Of a stretch of DNA of 64,000 bases, positions 1 through 9,515 are shown one piece after another. The DNA lies in assembly GCF_947507565.1 (NCBI RefSeq), contig NC_089180.1:2294001-2358000 (forward strand). The letters run 5' to 3'. The translations under genes and the position numbers were made by a program. Below the pieces are notes generated by a model. That model did not search any database, was not told the DNA's origin, and saw only the letters and a list, made by a program, of their open reading frames with translations. Positions within the stretch are counted from its first letter, which is position 1. Every line of letters starts with the position of its first letter. Origin of the DNA: Oscarella lobularis. Taxonomy: Eukaryota; Porifera; Homoscleromorpha; Homosclerophorida; Oscarellidae.

Positions 1-107
1 TGCGCAATCCATTCTTCGATGTCGCCGTCTTCGAACAGCGACGGGAGAGCGACGATTTTAGGTGCGTGACCTCCGCCTCCTCCGCCTCCTCCGTCATTGT
101 TCGCCAT
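1..107 (-). CDS. Ty3/gypsy-type gag, N-terminal start (runs off window)
   Basis: The minus strand opens with ATG at 107 and stays open to the edge, giving 35 residues. A run of eight glycines (residues 6-13) is followed by a segment ending LPSLFEDGDIEEWIA. A 'F..GD..EW' stretch near the start of the protein is typical of gag in Ty3/gypsy elements, where it begins the capsid region. The start sits about 85 bases downstream (in minus-strand sense) of a primer binding site and LTR, which is where gag should begin. The rest of the element lies outside the window, so completeness cannot be judged. The assignment rests mainly on context; the short peptide alone would be weak. Confidence 0.7.
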   Translation of the reverse strand, partial: MANNDGGGGGGGGHAPKIVALPSLFEDGDIEEWIA

Positions 108-190
108 TCCAACGCCTGTCACAGTCAGTCGTCGCTCGTCGCTCGTCGAATTTCGTCCTCCTTCCCTCCCACGCAAAGTCGAGAGGCGTC

Positions 191-215
191 GGTTCGAATC
201 GCGATCCTGTCACCA
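191..215 (-). other. Retrotransposon primer binding site (tRNA 3'-end complement)
   Basis: On the plus strand these 25 bases read like the 3' end of a tRNA: a GGTTCGAATC T-loop segment, then an acceptor strand, ending CCA at 213-215. On the minus strand the site therefore begins TGG and could pair with about 23-25 nt of a tRNA. It lies one base from the LTR end at 217. That position and pairing are diagnostic of an LTR retrotransposon reading leftward. Which tRNA is used was not determined. Confidence 0.85.
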
Positions 216-216
216 A

Positions 217-410
217 TGTCGCGAATCTTGCTGGCGATTTGGATGAGCGCTCAGTCGTTTTATTCTTAGTCGGTCGCACACACTCACTTGACGCTACACT
301 ACACCGGACAACACTAACTGAACTAACTAATCGCACGGGTACTATTAACCTACAAGGGAGGGGCCATTTACGTCACGGGCTGCAGTCCCGGACGACAATT
401 TCCCACAACA
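217..410 (-). repeat. Long terminal repeat, 194 bp
   Basis: Read on the minus strand, the segment begins TGTTGTGGGAAATTGTCG at 410 and ends ATTCGCGACA at 217, so it has the TGT...ACA termini of an LTR. It is followed by one base and then the primer binding site. It is the 5' LTR of an element whose body lies to the left. The other LTR and the target duplication are outside the window. Sequence to the right of 410 starts GAAGT, the presumed flank. Confidence 0.8.
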
Positions 411-837
411 GAAGTGGCGCTTTGGCTGCTTCCAATACATCTTTGACAGCTTCTAGACGTCGAATTCGCTTACTAGCTATGATACCTTTCCCGTTTACGG
501 TAAATACTGACACAAAGAAGATATAGCTTCGACGTCTAGCTGCATTTTGGGGCAATAGGGGCCAGTTTCATTTTCGTTGCTGTTTCCAAGAAATTTAGCG
601 TCAGCAAATCAACAATATCATGAAAAGGAGAGAAGGATCCTGAATCTACTGTCAGAATACAAAATGACAGAGGCTGCAGACCATCTCAGAAACGACAACG
701 AAATGGAAAAGAACCCGACGTTCAAGAGGCTCTTGCCTTACGGCCAAACAGAAAGCCTAATGGCTAAAGAAGAAAGTTCTTCAAGGAGCGAAAATATCTC
801 GGGTCCTGTTATGAAAGAGAAAGCGGCGACATTAGCG
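411..837. other. No confident gene
   Basis: The stretch holds one moderately protein-like plus-strand frame (about 577-888) rich in charged residues and preceded by a possible splice acceptor near 590. It has no recognised domain and its end overlaps a tRNA-like segment. I see no other structure here. Confidence 0.3.
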
Positions 838-930
838 GGTGCTGGGCGGCAGTGGGCCGGGTGTATGCATGAACCACGGGGCACGTGACGGGTCGCGGGT
901 TCGAATCCCGAAGCGTGCTCTTTTTTCCCT
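838..930 (+). repeat. tRNA-like / SINE-like remnant with B-box
   Basis: GGGTTCGAATCCCG at about 897-910 is a perfect RNA polymerase III B-box with a T-arm stem, and a run of six T follows at 921. A weak A-box-like segment (GGCGGCAGTGGG, 845-856) lies about 50 bases upstream. The acceptor strands do not pair, so this is not a normal tRNA gene. A tRNA-derived SINE head or a decayed tRNA is more likely. Confidence 0.4.
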
Positions 931-1526
931 CTTTTCCTTTTTTTCTCTATACAGTACGTACCGGTCATAAGTATCAGGCCACCCCTAGTAACCCTTATAC
1001 AGAGTCAAGTTTGTATGATGCGTGATAAAAAAGTCTCTCTTTGCTTTTAGCAAAGCTTCTTTTTAAAAGAAGAGATAAGTCTTAAATTTGTAAAAAAAAC
1101 AATTGTAGCAAATTTGTGGCAATTCCATTGAGACAATACGCGCTTTAGTGATAACACTAAGAATAATACCCTTCACCGAACATGGGACAATTTTTGAGTA
1201 AAAATTGAATTTTCCTATGCTTAATTTTTTTTAATTAACTGAAAAGTCGTTAAAGTTTAACATGACAAATGTTGCAAAGTTGTCTTCCGCATGCCTCCAG
1301 TTTGGGACTAGGAAGCTACTCTGTTTGCAATAACGCCATTTTACCACCTTTTCATTTTAATTCTCCAAACTGGTCTAACTAATGCTTTAGAAATCGAAGT
1401 TGTCATTAGATGAAAGAGGAATAAATAAGCATCCTTTTCAGTTCTTTTACTGAAGTTGCTGATGCTTTTAACAGATATTTCTACGTATAGTTCTAAAACA
1501 AAAAATTTCTGATTTTTGCCTTTAGT
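931..1526. other. AT-rich spacer, no gene seen
   Basis: The interval is AT-rich and closed in all frames. I found no domain, RNA gene or tandem structure. Confidence 0.5.
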
Positions 1527-1714
1527 TAGGTTGGTTTCAATCTCAAAAATTTCTCAAGCAATAAAACTAATGCATATTAACTTTGGAAGTCAAATATTAA
1601 TTCATTTTGCCTAAGTTTTGCCTAACTTTCAAAACGCACTATAAATAGACAGGGTTACAGTACTGCTCTTGCAACGCCACACAGTTGCTACAAAACTTGC
1701 AACATTTGTTCTAC
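1527..1714 (+). repeat. Dispersed 189-bp repeat, copy 1
   Basis: The segment from TAGGTTGGTTTCAATC to ACATTTGTTCTAC recurs almost unchanged at 3225-3413, in the same orientation. Only a few substitutions separate the copies. It carries no reading frame. It may be a short non-autonomous element or solo LTR-like sequence, but its ends are not TG...CA, so the class is unknown. Confidence 0.75.
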
Positions 1715-1964
1715 GAAAGAAGAGCAAAGGTAGAAGGTTGTTACTAGTGCAAACAGAAGTTCGACTTCTACGTATCTTTTGAATGAATGAGCGCGTATTA
1801 CGACAATGATTACTAAAGAAACCAGGGTGGCCTAATACATGTACCTAAGGGGTCAATCTGTGATATTGGCGCTGGTTACACAACGGCCCGCACCACGGGA
1901 ATATCCATACGCATGTTTAACCTTTCACTTTCAGCAATAAGAGCCGGAGTCAGAAAAAAGGTCC

Positions 1965-2062
1965 TCAGATACTCAGTCCCTAACTCCGGCCCAATCAAAT
2001 CTATCTCAGTCCCTAACTCCGGCTTCATTAAATAGATAGTCCAGCAGTCCCTGACTTTAGCT
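1965..2062 (+). repeat. Short degenerate tandem repeat (CAGTCCCTAACTCCGGC)
   Basis: The 17-mer CAGTCCCTAACTCCGGC occurs near 1975 and 2007 at a spacing of about 33 bp, with a decayed third copy near 2047. No coding capacity is evident. Confidence 0.6.
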
Positions 2063-2497
2063 CAATTATCGTCGCGAATTTACGGCAAAGTTTTCTGGCT
2101 ACATATCTTGCGTCGTCTGAAACTCCATGCAGCCGTCGACGCCGTATTTTGTATTTTCTTTGCAGTCGTTCGGTGGTTCAACCCAACAGTCTGCTTTTTC
2201 ATTTTGCACCAGATCTTGCTGCATGCTGTTGGTCCTATTTAAAACGAATGTGTTCAAATATGAAAATTCCGACAAACTGTTCAACAGCAAAAACAACCAC
2301 AATGACAGACATAACACAAAATACGCAGTACCAGTAGAGGCAACAGTGTTTCGATGGAAAAGAATCGCTCTCGTCAAAAAACCAGCATTTTTTCATAAGC
2401 AGTAGCCTGCAAAGTCGGTGCTCAAGACAACGCCAATCGATCAATCCCATAATCCCACTATCTACAGTCATAGTGTTTCTCAGTTAACATGGTCGCC

Positions 2498-2845
2498 TGT
2501 TTCAATGGCCGTCAGTTACTAATAGAAACGATAGCGAAGGCCGTCAGAAACTAATAGAAAGGGCAGCGAAGGCCACCAGATACTAAAAGAAAGGGGAGCT
2601 ACTGTAAGGCCGTCAGATACTAATAGAAAGAGGAGCGAAGGCTGTCAGATACTAATAGAAATAAGAGCGAAGGCCGTCAGATAATAATAGAAACGAGAGC
2701 GAAGGCCGTCACATACTAATAGAAACGAAAGCGAAGGCCGTCAGATACCAATAGAAAGGTGAGCAAAGGCCGTCAGATACTATTAAAAACGAGAGCGAAG
2801 GCCGTCGGATAATAATAGAAAGGGGAGCTAAGGACGTCATATTAG
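2498..2845 (+). repeat. Minisatellite, about 33-bp unit, ten copies
   Basis: Units of the form GGCCGTCAGATACTAATAG followed by AAAnGnGAGCGAA are repeated about ten times, each 32-34 bp, with scattered substitutions. One unit near 2595 carries extra bases. It is not a CRISPR array: the units are contiguous and carry no unique spacers. Confidence 0.85.
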
Positions 2846-3170
2846 AATGCAGCAATAACTTCGCAGCTAATTTTTTTAAGAATCCGCGAATCTGCGTAGA
2901 GAGAAATGGCAGCAGGGAAAAATCTCGCTGCAGAAGTTTGTTAAGTATAAAAATGCGTGCAGACTCGCTTCAATAAAAAAAGGAAAACTTCAAGCATTGG
3001 ATTGGGAAACGCACGTCGCAACCTATCGACTCGCACGTTCCGTTTATCTGCATGAGATGTACATTAGTTACAGCATAAAGTACTGCAAGTCTCTCTATAA
3101 CCTTCTGAGAGAAAATAGCTTCTCAGCGAGCAAAACTGCTGAGGGACTCGAGTGACAGCTTTCTCCAGGC

Positions 3171-3467
3171 TTAGCCATTTCGTACATCGGTATCACAGAA
3201 GATGCAGTATTGGGACAGTAACGCTAGGTTGGTTTCAATCTCAAAAAATTTCGCAAGCAATAAAACTAATGCTTATTAACTTTGGAAGTCAAATATTAAT
3301 TCATTTTGCCTAAGTTTTGCCTAACTTTCAAAACGCACTATAAATAGACAGGGTTACAGTACTGATCTTGCAACGCCACACAGTTGCTACAAAACTTGCA
3401 ACATTTGTTCTACTTAGCCATTTCGTACATCGGTATCACAGAAGATGCAGTATTGGGACAGTAACGC
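3171..3467 (+). repeat. 189-bp repeat copy 2 flanked by 54-bp direct duplications
   Basis: A 54-bp sequence starting TTAGCCATTTCGTACATCGG occurs at 3171-3224 and again, apparently identical, at 3414-3467. Exactly between them lies copy 2 (3225-3413) of the repeat at 1527-1714. The pattern is that of an insertion with an unusually long target duplication, or of a local duplication of the flank. Confidence 0.8.
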
Positions 3468-5190
3468 CTTTCTCTTCGTGCTTTTGTCAAACCAGTAGAA
3501 AGATAGACAACGAGATATTAAGCGCTAAAACCAGAGATCTGCATGAACGAAATATTAGTGCATACCATTTTTATCAAAATATTAACACCAACAATTTCTA
3601 ATTCACTGCATGCTGCCTGCGGTATTATGCACAATGTGACCAGGGCAGCCCATTATGTACATTACCGGATTTTTCTCAAAAATCATGTCTTGATGGAATT
3701 TTTTCGGCCCATTTTTACCAAGACCGATTCCAAAAAAGTTCTTCCAAAAAAATTTTTTGTCGAAAGCGTCTTGCATTTCGCGAAAACCGTCGATAACAAA
3801 GACTTGCAAGTGTTGAGAAATTGGCAAGAGACCGTAGCGTGAAACAGGGGTGGCTTCTACAGTTTAGATCCTTAATAGGTAGTTTCAGGGTTGCTGTTCA
3901 ATCAGTCAATCGATGTATATAGTAATATCGTTATAAACAAAATTTATTGTATTGACGACGGACATCGATCGCTGGACAATCTGCTGTCGTACGTAGAGGA
4001 ACAGTAGTGCGAGCGAGTCGGTCAAACAGGTGGCGTGGTGACACGCCCATCGTCGCCCGTTTGAGTTCACTTGCATAAAGTTATACAATGTACTGTATAA
4101 TGTCGTTTTACCGATTGGCGTGAGGTGATCTCTCGTTATATGGAGTAGAGTCCCGTATCAAATATGGAACGACATGTACTATGGAACGCCTATTCCGAAA
4201 AAACAAAGAGAGTTCGTACAGAATCTTTTGCACGAATAAATACGTACACCTTTCGTCGCAAATATGCATGTGTAGTATCAGCGGTCTTGGTCGAGTAGGC
4301 GCTAAGCAATAGGCCGTAATGTGGAAGGGGGTACGCCTCAGGCATTATGAAACACCCGTACGTATGTAGGAACGGACTCTCGTTCTCCGAGATGCCTTAA
4401 CCGATTTCAGCGTGCTATGGCTCATTCGAAAGCTCTGTTCTTCCTCTATCTTACTCTCAAAAAGTAATTTTCTTGCTGCCGCAGTTTGGGCTGACTATCG
4501 CTTGAAGGAACGGAAGTGACATCATCTATTACGGTACACCGTAGCGCGCTCTTAGACGGCGAAAAAGGCGGACTCGAGCATACAACAGGGATCGACGCGA
4601 GCCAGCATGTATCGAAGCTTTGTTGACATTCGTAACAAAGCGTACAGGAAGCCTCAGTGTCTTCCCGCTCGTCGTGACGATCCGGCGCGACCGTTGGGCG
4701 ACCTCCCGCGCTTGCGGGTCGTTTGGAGCAGCAACGGAGGACGCGCTCTCGTCGAAGAAGCTCTTAGCGAGATGGAGAAAGGTTGATCTCTTCGTGAATC
4801 TGCGAGAAGATTCGAAATACCAATAACGACGCTTCATAATTATTCCTCAGGGAAAGTCAAAGTGGGGGAGCAGAGAGGCCCCAAACGCTATCTTTTCGAG
4901 CAGGAAGAAGAAACGTTGTCTGAATTTATCATTGGGTGCTCGAAGATAGGATTTTCCAGAACTCGTCGAGAGGTATTTTAGAATGACCGGCAGGGTATGG
5001 TCAAATTAATTGCTAATTTAGATCATTAGGCTGGCAGAAGATATCACTGCCAACAATGGCAGATGTGTCAATGCTAAGTGGTTCATTATTTAAATCATTA
5101 CGACGCTCTTCAGCCTGTCCTCACCACCAAAAAGCAGAGGCGTTCACAAATGAAGCGTTTGTCTTTTCATCTATTGAATCTGCCTTCGAG
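3468..5190. other. No recognisable gene
   Basis: Several frames of 60-100 codons exist on both strands (for example 3543-3842 plus and 4529-4837 minus), but they overlap one another, lack domains and have no splice-site support. I treat the interval as decayed non-coding sequence. Confidence 0.45.
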
Positions 5191-5194
5191 GTTA

Positions 5195-6115
5195 AGTGAT
5201 AGCGACGGCGAGTCCATTCAACCCACATCCAGAAGGTTATATAACGGCACTTGTCAGCAAACATGCACTTTATTACAGAAAGAACAAGAAGATTCCAGTG
5301 TTTGCATATGTCAAAAAAGGGTTCATTCCGGAGGAGGCTCTGCAATTGATAAGCGGCGTGAGTCGAAAGCATAGCTCGGATGTATGCACAGACCATCCGG
5401 TTGGCTAAAAGATGAAGGCAACGTTTCTAGTGGATACTTGCAAATTGCGGCACCCACAAGACATCAAAGCCGACGATCTTGGCACTTTTAAGAACAAACG
5501 AGTGCAGCACCGGTACTTTTTTTGCAACGGCAGACAAAGACTGGGAATGAATTGATTATAAAACGCCTGCCTGTTCGTCCTTCTGAATGCAGGCAAGGAC
5601 ACTATGACGTAAAGGTGACTTACTGGGTTCACAGTTGTCACAACGATTTCAAACGTCGACTTTACGAAGTCATAGACATGGCATCTACAAAAGCACTTCC
5701 ACATGTTCTATTACAATACATGTTCGATGATGAAGAGCATGAAATTGTCCCTTGCCCTCGCAGATCTTCATTTTCCCAGAAACCGTACAGAAGCCTCAGC
5801 CAGCATGAAAATCGCCCTAGCTAAAAAGTTGAAAGAGGAAAAAGACACGCTGACTGTTTACGATGAAATTGTCGAAGAACAGGGATGTGTCGTGAAGAAG
5901 TCGATACTAATAGAGCTAATTGACATTTCATTTCTTCTTCGTAAGTAGTATTTTGTTTACAAAGTAGGTTCAATTTGTATGTTTAGGAGAAGCATTAGAA
6001 GCTAATAGAAAATGGAAAGAGAAGTACCGTCAACTAGAGCTTGAAAAGAATCGTCGCATTTCGAAATTGAAATTGGATTTAAAGAATTTGTCAATTCAAG
6101 CTGACATTTCATCTC
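5195..6115 (+). pseudogene. MULE-like multi-copy family, N-terminal part, frameshifted
   Basis: An ATG at 5412 opens a protein-like stretch (KATFLVDTCKLRHPQDIKAD) that is continued, after a frameshift near 5540, by a segment containing YDVKVTYWVHSCHNDFKRR and LPHVLLQYMF, and after a second shift near 5800 by a charged helical part ending at 5940. A 46-bp GT-AG intron (5941-5986) leads to a coiled-coil-like exon at 5987-6115. A further upstream open part (5195-5410) may be an earlier exon or a neighbouring frame. From memory of invertebrate proteins, this resembles the N-terminus of a large repetitive family whose later parts are MULE-like with a C-terminal SWIM finger; I could not check this. 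The catalytic part is missing here, because unrelated DIRS sequence starts by 6480. At least two frameshifts mean no product is expected. Confidence 0.5.
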
Positions 6116-6167
6116 GTAAGTCGTATTTTGTTCACAAAGTAGGTTCAATTTGTATGTTTATCTTCAG
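5930..6167 (+). repeat. Two near-identical introns bracketing one exon
   Basis: Intron 5941-5986 and intron 6116-6167 share about 45 nt from the GTAAGT donor through TTCAATTTGTATGTTTA with only two differences. The last bases of both upstream exons (TGACATTTCAT) match too. The second intron has a few extra bases before its acceptor (TCTTCAG). An exon-plus-intron duplication explains this. Confidence 0.75.
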
Positions 6168-6479
6168 CTTGTGGCAGTCCTTGCTCTTGCCGCCTTCTCA
6201 TCAGTGTCCGTACTGAGATTCCCAGATCAGTGATGCAACGTTCTTCCACTGTCCAAAGAAGCATCGAAGCTGTAAAATGTCGTCCCCGCTATCGAAGATC
6301 CGTGGACGCCCTCTCCCTCGTTCTTCCTCAACACAAGACGATAACACCAAACAGCCCAGCCGTCGCCGAGCGCATCCTACAAGCAAGCATGCGGATGTCC
6401 CCACCAGAGTACAGCACAGTACAGCACACACGCGCCACCAGTAGGGGCAGAAGTCAACGCGTGAGGCCCGCCGGGCCAG

Positions 6480-7430
6480 CTATGGCTCGCGGGGCAGCAG
6501 ACGAAGTGAGCCGCCGCGTCCACGGGGCGTTGTCTCCGCGAGGGAGCCGGCGGGCTCGCGATCCGGGTTATCCGGGCAAGAGGGGATTTTGTGAGGCCCC
6601 CCGCAGAGTAGGCAGCAGTGGCGGTAGGTGCAGCCCCGCCTGGTGCAGCCCTCCTTGTCGCTGAAGTTGAAGTTGCGGCAGACGGGAGGCGGATTGCCGA
6701 CCGATGTGCGGCGGTTGCTGTTGGACGGGCGCGTGAGCGGCGTCGGCGGCGGAGCGGCGGCGGCGGCCGAAGCCACGGCGACCAAGGCGCGGCCTGGCTG
6801 CAGCACGAAGAGGCTGCATTCCTCCGTGCTGTGATCCACCTCGCGGCAATGCTCGCATGTCGGCGGCTGCGTTTCGTTAGCTGACAAAACTGCGGCGAGG
6901 AGGTCGGAGTCGAGGCGTGTCGCAGTCGCAGTCGCAGGACGGGTCGGCCTCCGCCTGCTGGCGGAAAAGCTTGTCGTACGGGAGCCACCTCTGCGGGTGA
7001 GCTCCCGACAGCCGGAGGATAACGCGCATGTACGCAAACAGCGCCTGGGCGCGAGCCGGCGCCGAGGCCGCCACGATGGCCGCATACGTGGCGAAGCAAG
7101 ACGCCCACGTTCGCGGCGTCTTGATCACACGGAGCTTTGTGCGCCCGGCGAAGTCCCCTTCAGCTCAGGATGGTCCTCGAGCTGGCGCAGGAGTTGCAAA
7201 TTGTCGGGCAGAAACTCCTCCAGCTCGATGAAGGCGCCGCTCTGACATTTGGTCGCCGTTCGCGCCGGCACCGGCGCAAATCCTTGCCCGAGGATAAACG
7301 GTTGCGCACTGGCCGAGGCCGCCAACGGCCCAGAAGCGGGCTGTTGGTAATTGTAGCCAATGCCCCCTCAGTGAGGTCGCGCACGATGTAGGCGGCAAAC
7401 GACGCGTCCGGGCAGGACTTACACAGCATA
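6480..7430 (-). pseudogene. DIRS-type retrotransposon gag-like protein
   Basis: The minus strand encodes, over three frames joined at breaks near 7140 and 6900, a protein with a segment FIELEEFLPDNLQLLRQLED (about 7235-7180) and, near its C-terminus, a cysteine/histidine cluster: CRNFNFSDKEGCTRRGC, then RHCCLLCGGPHKIPSC. That arrangement (CRxFN...C...C...H.C..CGG.H....C) is what I know from the nucleocapsid-like ORF of DIRS/Ngaro elements. The final frame, 6480-7085, is open for 201 codons and ends with a normal stop. The region is markedly GC-rich compared with its neighbours, which suggests recent arrival. It lies opposite in strand to the DIRS reverse transcriptase at 8.7 kb, so the two are separate fragments. 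Confidence 0.65.
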
Positions 7431-8084
7431 TTGACTTTTTCGCCTGTGACGTCATTAAGTGTTTCTTTAGGCCACTTCAGCAGCTGAAATACATCTTTGC
7501 ATAACAGTATTCTTTAGGCAGCTTCTGCAGTAGCTACACAAAAGCTGAAAGTCGACAACAAAGCCGTTCAAAACCGCGGCTTTCAAACCCTAAGACGAAG
7601 AATGTCCTTGTTTTGCCCAGATGCCGTCGTAGAGACAGTAGCATCAATGACTTCGCCTTCGTGTGCGTTTTGAGATTTGCGGTACTCTTAAACGGCGTTG
7701 GAAGAAGACTCCTCAAACACTGTTGCCGAGGCTTGAGCAATTGCCTTAATATGATTTTTGCAGCTGTCTTGACCGATGAGCCGTGGAATGTTGAAAACAC
7801 CACAGACTAGATGTAAGTCGGCCCTGCTAGATGCCATTGCTAGACATATGTCCTGGTCCAGGATGGGCGATACCTCTAATTTAAGGACGATCCAATACCG
7901 AGTACAATACTCTAAAGTATCGGTCGTTTCGATACTTTTCGATACGATACTTTGTTGCGTCGGGACGCGCTTTATTGGACAACAAAACTACACCATAGCT
8001 ACTGTTAGACGAGATCTATGACAACAGTCACTACTACGACATTACACCTACTGCGATATAAAAATCAGTTAGACATAGTTTTGG
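7431..8084. other. No recognisable gene
   Basis: A 60-90 codon frame exists on each strand near 7534-7810 but the two overlap and match nothing. Around 7880-7950 there is a short run of GATACGATACTTT-like repeats. Confidence 0.4.
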
Positions 8085-8703
8085 CTACAGGTTTTGGTTG
8101 AGGAAGAGGAGTTTATCGACGTTCTTGGGACTTAGCCGCTTCCGACGCGCCGAAACAAGCTCTCCGGCTTTTGAAACAGTCGTTCTGACGGAACTGACGT
8201 TTTGCAATTTTGCAGAGGTCGGGAAAGGACAACTGATTTTCTTTCCACCAGACGAGAGGATTTTCGTGGCGATTCAACAAAGGGCGTTGAAAAAACTGTG
8301 CCACCTCAGCTTTTCTCTGTGCTGCAGCGACTATTTGACGGGGCTGCATCGAAACCTTTGCTGCTCCTCTATCTATTAGATCCCATAGTCCTCCGTCGTC
8401 TCTATCATTCTCTTCAGTGACGATCGGATCCGCTGGCTCTTCGCTTGCATGACCATCCCTTTGCACTGTATCTGAATATGCTGCCATTTCGGGAATGATC
8501 CATTGCTCTCCAGTCTGAGCGGCAGTAGCATCAGTGAAGGCGACTTTTTTGAATCGAGGGTCGAGCAGCGTTACGATCACTAGAAGATGACATTTTTCAA
8601 TATTCGTAAAACGCCCTCGCAGGTTTTCAGCAAGCGCCTTCACCAAAGGATTGCTCGTGTCTTGTGAGGTCAGGTGTTGCAGAGAACGCGCAAGGGGTAT
8701 AGT
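8085..8703 (-). pseudogene. hAT-family transposase, C-terminal third
   Basis: The frame 8113-8703 contains LLVIVTLLDPRFKKVAF (the conserved 'LDPR.K...F' block before the hAT C-terminal region) and PLVWWKENQLSFPDLCKIA, the start of the hAT dimerisation domain. A frameshift near 8185 moves the rest into another frame, where SKAGELVSARRKRLSPKNV and a final LLFLNQNL before a stop at 8085-8087 complete the domain. In active hAT proteins this helical domain mediates oligomerisation and holds the catalytic Glu. The N-terminal BED finger and the first catalytic residues are absent, because DIRS sequence begins within about 25 bases of 8703. It is a truncated, frameshifted relic. Confidence 0.8.
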
Positions 8704-8725
8704 TTGTTTAGTCGTCCCTTAATAT

Positions 8726-9515
8726 ATGGCGTTGCCTCTTCCTAGCGGTCCCGCGCGCGGAACTCCTGGACCTTTTCTGCGCGGGCGCAGTCGGCGCAAT
8801 TTGGCTTCGGCCGCGGCTCATCCACGCGAGGTCGACGCCTATCTCGAGGAGGAGGTGGCCCGCGGCCGGGTGGTAGGCCCTCTTTGCGCGGCTGTCGCAC
8901 AGACGGTCCATACCAGCCCGTTTGGCGTTATTCCCAAGAGCGGCAAGCCAGGCCGCTGGCGACTCATTCTTGATCTGTCGGCTCCCCTCTGCGCCAGCGT
9001 TAACACGGGTATCTCACCCAAGCTAAGTTCCATCCGCTATGCGCGGGTGGAGCTCGCCGTTCGCGCCTTAGTTCGCCTGGGCCGGAGCGCACTTATGGCA
9101 AAGGTTGATCTGAAGAGCGCTTACCGGGTGGTCCCTGTGCACCCAGACGACCACCACTTGCTCGGCATGACCTGGCGGGATGGGGTCTATCTCGACACGG
9201 CGCTCCGGTTTGTATTACGCTCCGCGCCCAAGATCTTCTCTGCGGTAGCCGACGCGCTACTTTGGGCAATGTACGACAACGGGCTGACGTTTGGTCTCCA
9301 CTACTTGGACGACTTTTTCTTTGCGGGCCGAGCGCACGAGCGGTCTTGCCACGCCGACCTGTCGTTGGCGCTTCTCACCTGCGCACGGCTCGGGGTCCCC
9401 GTCGCAACCGACAAGGTGAAGGGCCCGGTTCCCGTCCTCACCTTCCTGGGCATCGAGCTCGACTCAGTGGCCGGGTGCCTCCGCCTGCCCGCGCGCAAGC
9501 TGGAACGCCTCCAGA
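8726..9515 (+). pseudogene. DIRS-like reverse transcriptase fragment
   Basis: About 263 codons are open from 8726. Motifs in order: SPFGVIPKSGKPGRWRLILD (RT block 1, fingers), LMAKVDLKSAYRVVPVHPDD (block A with catalytic Asp), LRSAPKIFSAVADAL (block B), HYLDDFFFAG (block C, the YLDD catalytic box) and TFLGIELDS (block E). The D-L-K-S-A-Y and L-R-S-A-P-K-I-F wording is that of DIRS/PAT-type elements rather than Ty3 or LINE. The usual 'PFGL' before RSAP is replaced by FVL. The RNase H and tyrosine-recombinase parts are missing: near 9515 the sequence passes abruptly into gypsy gag. The domain is intact in frame but cannot form a working element. Confidence 0.85.

Noticed and set aside
191-215. 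Fragment of a tRNA gene
   Set aside because: CCA is encoded, which animal tRNA genes lack, and an LTR terminus follows one base later; a primer binding site explains both.
875-925. Functional tRNA gene
   Set aside because: T-arm and B-box are good but acceptor strands do not pair and the anticodon arm is not evident.
2498-2845. Regular repeats that could be mistaken for a CRISPR array
   Set aside because: Units are contiguous, all parts of the unit recur, there are no unique spacers and no cas genes; the window is eukaryotic.
6377-7108. 243-codon minus frame starting at 7,108 as a separate gene
   Set aside because: It is Arg/Pro/Ala-rich shadow of the GC-rich DIRS gag region; the zinc-finger frame 6,480-7,085 is the recognisable one.
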